A DNA stretch of 15,319 nucleotides from Marinosulfonomonas sp. (lineage in GTDB: Bacteria; Pseudomonadota; Alphaproteobacteria; Rhodobacterales; Rhodobacteraceae). The stretch's first letter is position 1. The number at the start of each line of letters is the position of its first letter. The stretch is taken from assembly GCA_015494385.1 (NCBI GenBank), contig WGBJ01000310.1:1-15319 (forward strand). Direction: 5' to 3'. The notes below the pieces were generated by a model, which searched no databases, was not told the origin of the DNA, and was given only the letters and a program-made list of their open reading frames with translations. The position numbers and the translations under genes are program-made. Below are positions 14,042-15,319 of the stretch, piece after piece.

Positions 14042-15126
14042 TACGCGGCCTCCGATTTTGCAAGGCGAATACGGAAATTCGTCAGCATGTCAAAGGCCAG
14101 CAGGAAGAACAGCAACATCCCCTGAAACGCCTGAATGGCCGGTTTGGGCAGGCTTAACATCAACTGTGCCAGATCGCCGCCGATATAGGTCAGCGCCATC
14201 AACAGGCCCGCCAGCAGAATACCGACCGGATGCAACCGGCCAAGGAAGGCCACGATGATAGCAGTGAAACCATATCCCTGATTGAAATCTGTGGTGATCT
14301 GGCCTGCGGGGCCGGTGACCTCGAACATGCCGGCAAGGCCCGCCAACACACCGGAAATGGCGAAACACAGCACCACCAGCCGGTTCGGGTTGACCCCGCC
14401 AAAACGTGCGGCGCGCGGCGATTGGCCGGCAAGGGTGATCTGATAGCCCATGATGTGCCGCGTCATCACCACATAGGCGAAAATCACCGCGATAAAGGCG
14501 GCAACAACGCCCCAGTGCATCCCCGTTCCGCTGATTAATTCGGGGTTTGCGGCCACATCGTAATCCCTGAAGTTCCGCGATCCCGGAAAGCCGTGCCCCT
14601 CGGGGTTGCGCAACAGGCCGAATGACATTGCCGACATGATATGTTCGGCCACATAGACCAGCAGCAGAGACACCAGAATTTCATTGGTGTTGAATTTGGT
14701 GCGCAAAATGGCCGGGATCATCGCCCACAGCCAGCCGCCAAAGGCCCCCGCCACCACCATCAGCGGAAAGATATACCAGCCGCCTGCAGGATAAAACGCC
14801 AGCCCGACAGCAGCACCGGTGATGGCGCCGATGATATACTGCCCCTCGGCGCCGATGTTCCAGATACCGGCGCGAAAGCCGAAACTAAGCCCGATCGCAA
14901 TCAGGATCAGCGGCCCCGCCTTGACCAGCAGTTGCGGGCGTGAATAGGAGGCGAATTGTTCGGAAAACAGTGGATCCCAAAAGATAATTCTGATCGCCTC
15001 GACAGGGTCTTTGCCCAGAATGGCAAACAGAATGCCACCGGCCACCATCGTCGCGATCACCGCCAGAAGGGGTGTTGCGATTGTCCATACCTTTGACGGT
15101 ACGGGGCGTTTTTCCAGCCTAAGCAT
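14041..15126 (-). CDS. Nucleoside ABC transporter permease (NupP/YufP-like, BPD_transp_2)
   Basis: A 361-residue inner-membrane permease and the first permease half of the importer. It has the longer N-terminus typical of this subunit, the FRAGIWNIGAEGQ signature (84-96), the KFNTNEI segment (144-150) and a coupling loop GQSPRAARFGG (234-244). It would form the heterodimeric channel with the product of 13109-14041. Its ATG (15126) overlaps the end of the ATPase gene by 8 bp, so the operon is tightly packed. Codon use matches the neighbours. Confidence 0.92.
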   Translation of the reverse strand: MLRLEKRPVPSKVWTIATPLLAVIATMVAGGILFAILGKDPVEAIRIIFWDPLFSEQFASYSRPQLLVKAGPLILIAIGLSFGFRAGIWNIGAEGQYIIGAITGAAVGLAFYPAGGWYIFPLMVVAGAFGGWLWAMIPAILRTKFNTNEILVSLLLVYVAEHIMSAMSFGLLRNPEGHGFPGSRNFRDYDVAANPELISGTGMHWGVVAAFIAVIFAYVVMTRHIMGYQITLAGQSPRAARFGGVNPNRLVVLCFAISGVLAGLAGMFEVTGPAGQITTDFNQGYGFTAIIVAFLGRLHPVGILLAGLLMALTYIGGDLAQLMLSLPKPAIQAFQGMLLFFLLAFDMLTNFRIRLAKSEAA

Positions 15127-15319
15127 GCGCCACCTCCTGTTCTTCTTCCATTCCGCCCAGCATCAGGCCGATTTCCTCGACTGTCAGTCCCTTGGTGGGG
15201 CGTGGACGGGTCAGATGTCCTGCGTTCAGGGCGCAGAAATTGTCGGAAACTTCCATTAATTCATCCAGATCCTGAGAGATCACCACAACGGCAGCCCCCT
15301 TGCCCGCAAGGTCCATCAG
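15119..15319 (-). CDS. Nucleoside ABC transporter ATP-binding protein, C-terminal fragment
   Basis: Only the last 66 codons are in the window; the Walker A, Walker B and signature motifs lie beyond the right edge. The visible part, VVVISQDLDELMEVSDNFCALNAG, matches the end of the second nucleotide-binding domain in sugar/nucleoside-type tandem ATPases (NupO/RbsA class), where the switch His is replaced (ISQD or ISED). A short acidic tail follows. The context (two BPD_transp_2 permeases and a BMP binding protein) supports the call. Confidence 0.85.
   Translation of the reverse strand: MMDLAGKGAAVVVISQDLDELMEVSDNFCALNAGHLTRPRPTKGLTVEEIGLMLGGMEEEQEVAHA

Overview
The window looks like chromosomal DNA of an alphaproteobacterium, most likely a Rhodobacterales/Roseobacter-group marine bacterium. 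This is inferred from GC-rich codon use, the gene content (GcvT-fused dimethylglycine-dehydrogenase-like flavoprotein, BMP-type nucleoside ABC transporter, XRE regulator starting MPHPVDIHVG) and gene order. No rRNA, tRNA, CRISPR array, insertion sequence or phage gene was seen.

Layout. (1) Positions 1-1184 (-): 5' part of a branched-chain-amino-acid-type periplasmic binding protein with a Tat-like signal, running off the left edge. (2) Positions 1185-3192: a visibly AT-richer stretch with a small XRE regulator (-) and a divergent protein that has a LysR-like winged helix but no LysR ligand domain (+), ending in a repeat-rich intergenic region. (3) Positions 3193-4466 (-): cbpM and cbpA, a DnaJ-type co-chaperone and its modulator, overlapping by 4 bp. 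(4) Positions 4644-7985 (+): an 829-residue FAD/GcvT fusion related to dimethylglycine/sarcosine dehydrogenases, then a class II purine nucleoside phosphorylase. (5) Positions 8094-9048 (-): a secreted four-EF-hand protein with a Met/Gly repeat linker, and an AhpD-like carboxymuconolactone decarboxylase-family protein with an FNR-like box upstream. (6) Positions 9149-11157 (-): a DauA-like D-amino-acid dehydrogenase preceded by an aldo/keto reductase (4-bp overlap). (7) Positions 11255-15319 (-): a BMP-family nucleoside ABC transporter operon read from the right edge as ATPase C-terminus, permease, permease, a voltage-gated K+ channel, substrate-binding protein, then an intrinsic terminator.

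How the genes may work together. The BMP transporter would import purine or other nucleosides, and the phosphorylase would split them into base and (deoxy)ribose-1-phosphate. The two sit about 3.3 kb apart on opposite strands, so the link is functional inference, not an operon. The GcvT-fused flavoprotein would demethylate an N-methylated amino acid onto tetrahydrofolate, and the D-amino-acid dehydrogenase would deaminate D-amino acids. The window therefore reads as a catabolic, nitrogen- and carbon-scavenging segment.

The most unusual points are the tightly packed Kv-type channel inside the nucleoside transporter operon, the LysR-headed protein with an unidentified sensory half, the replaced basic-substrate residues in the DauA homologue, and the competing inverted repeats at 3063-3170. 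No complete new multi-gene system is evident.
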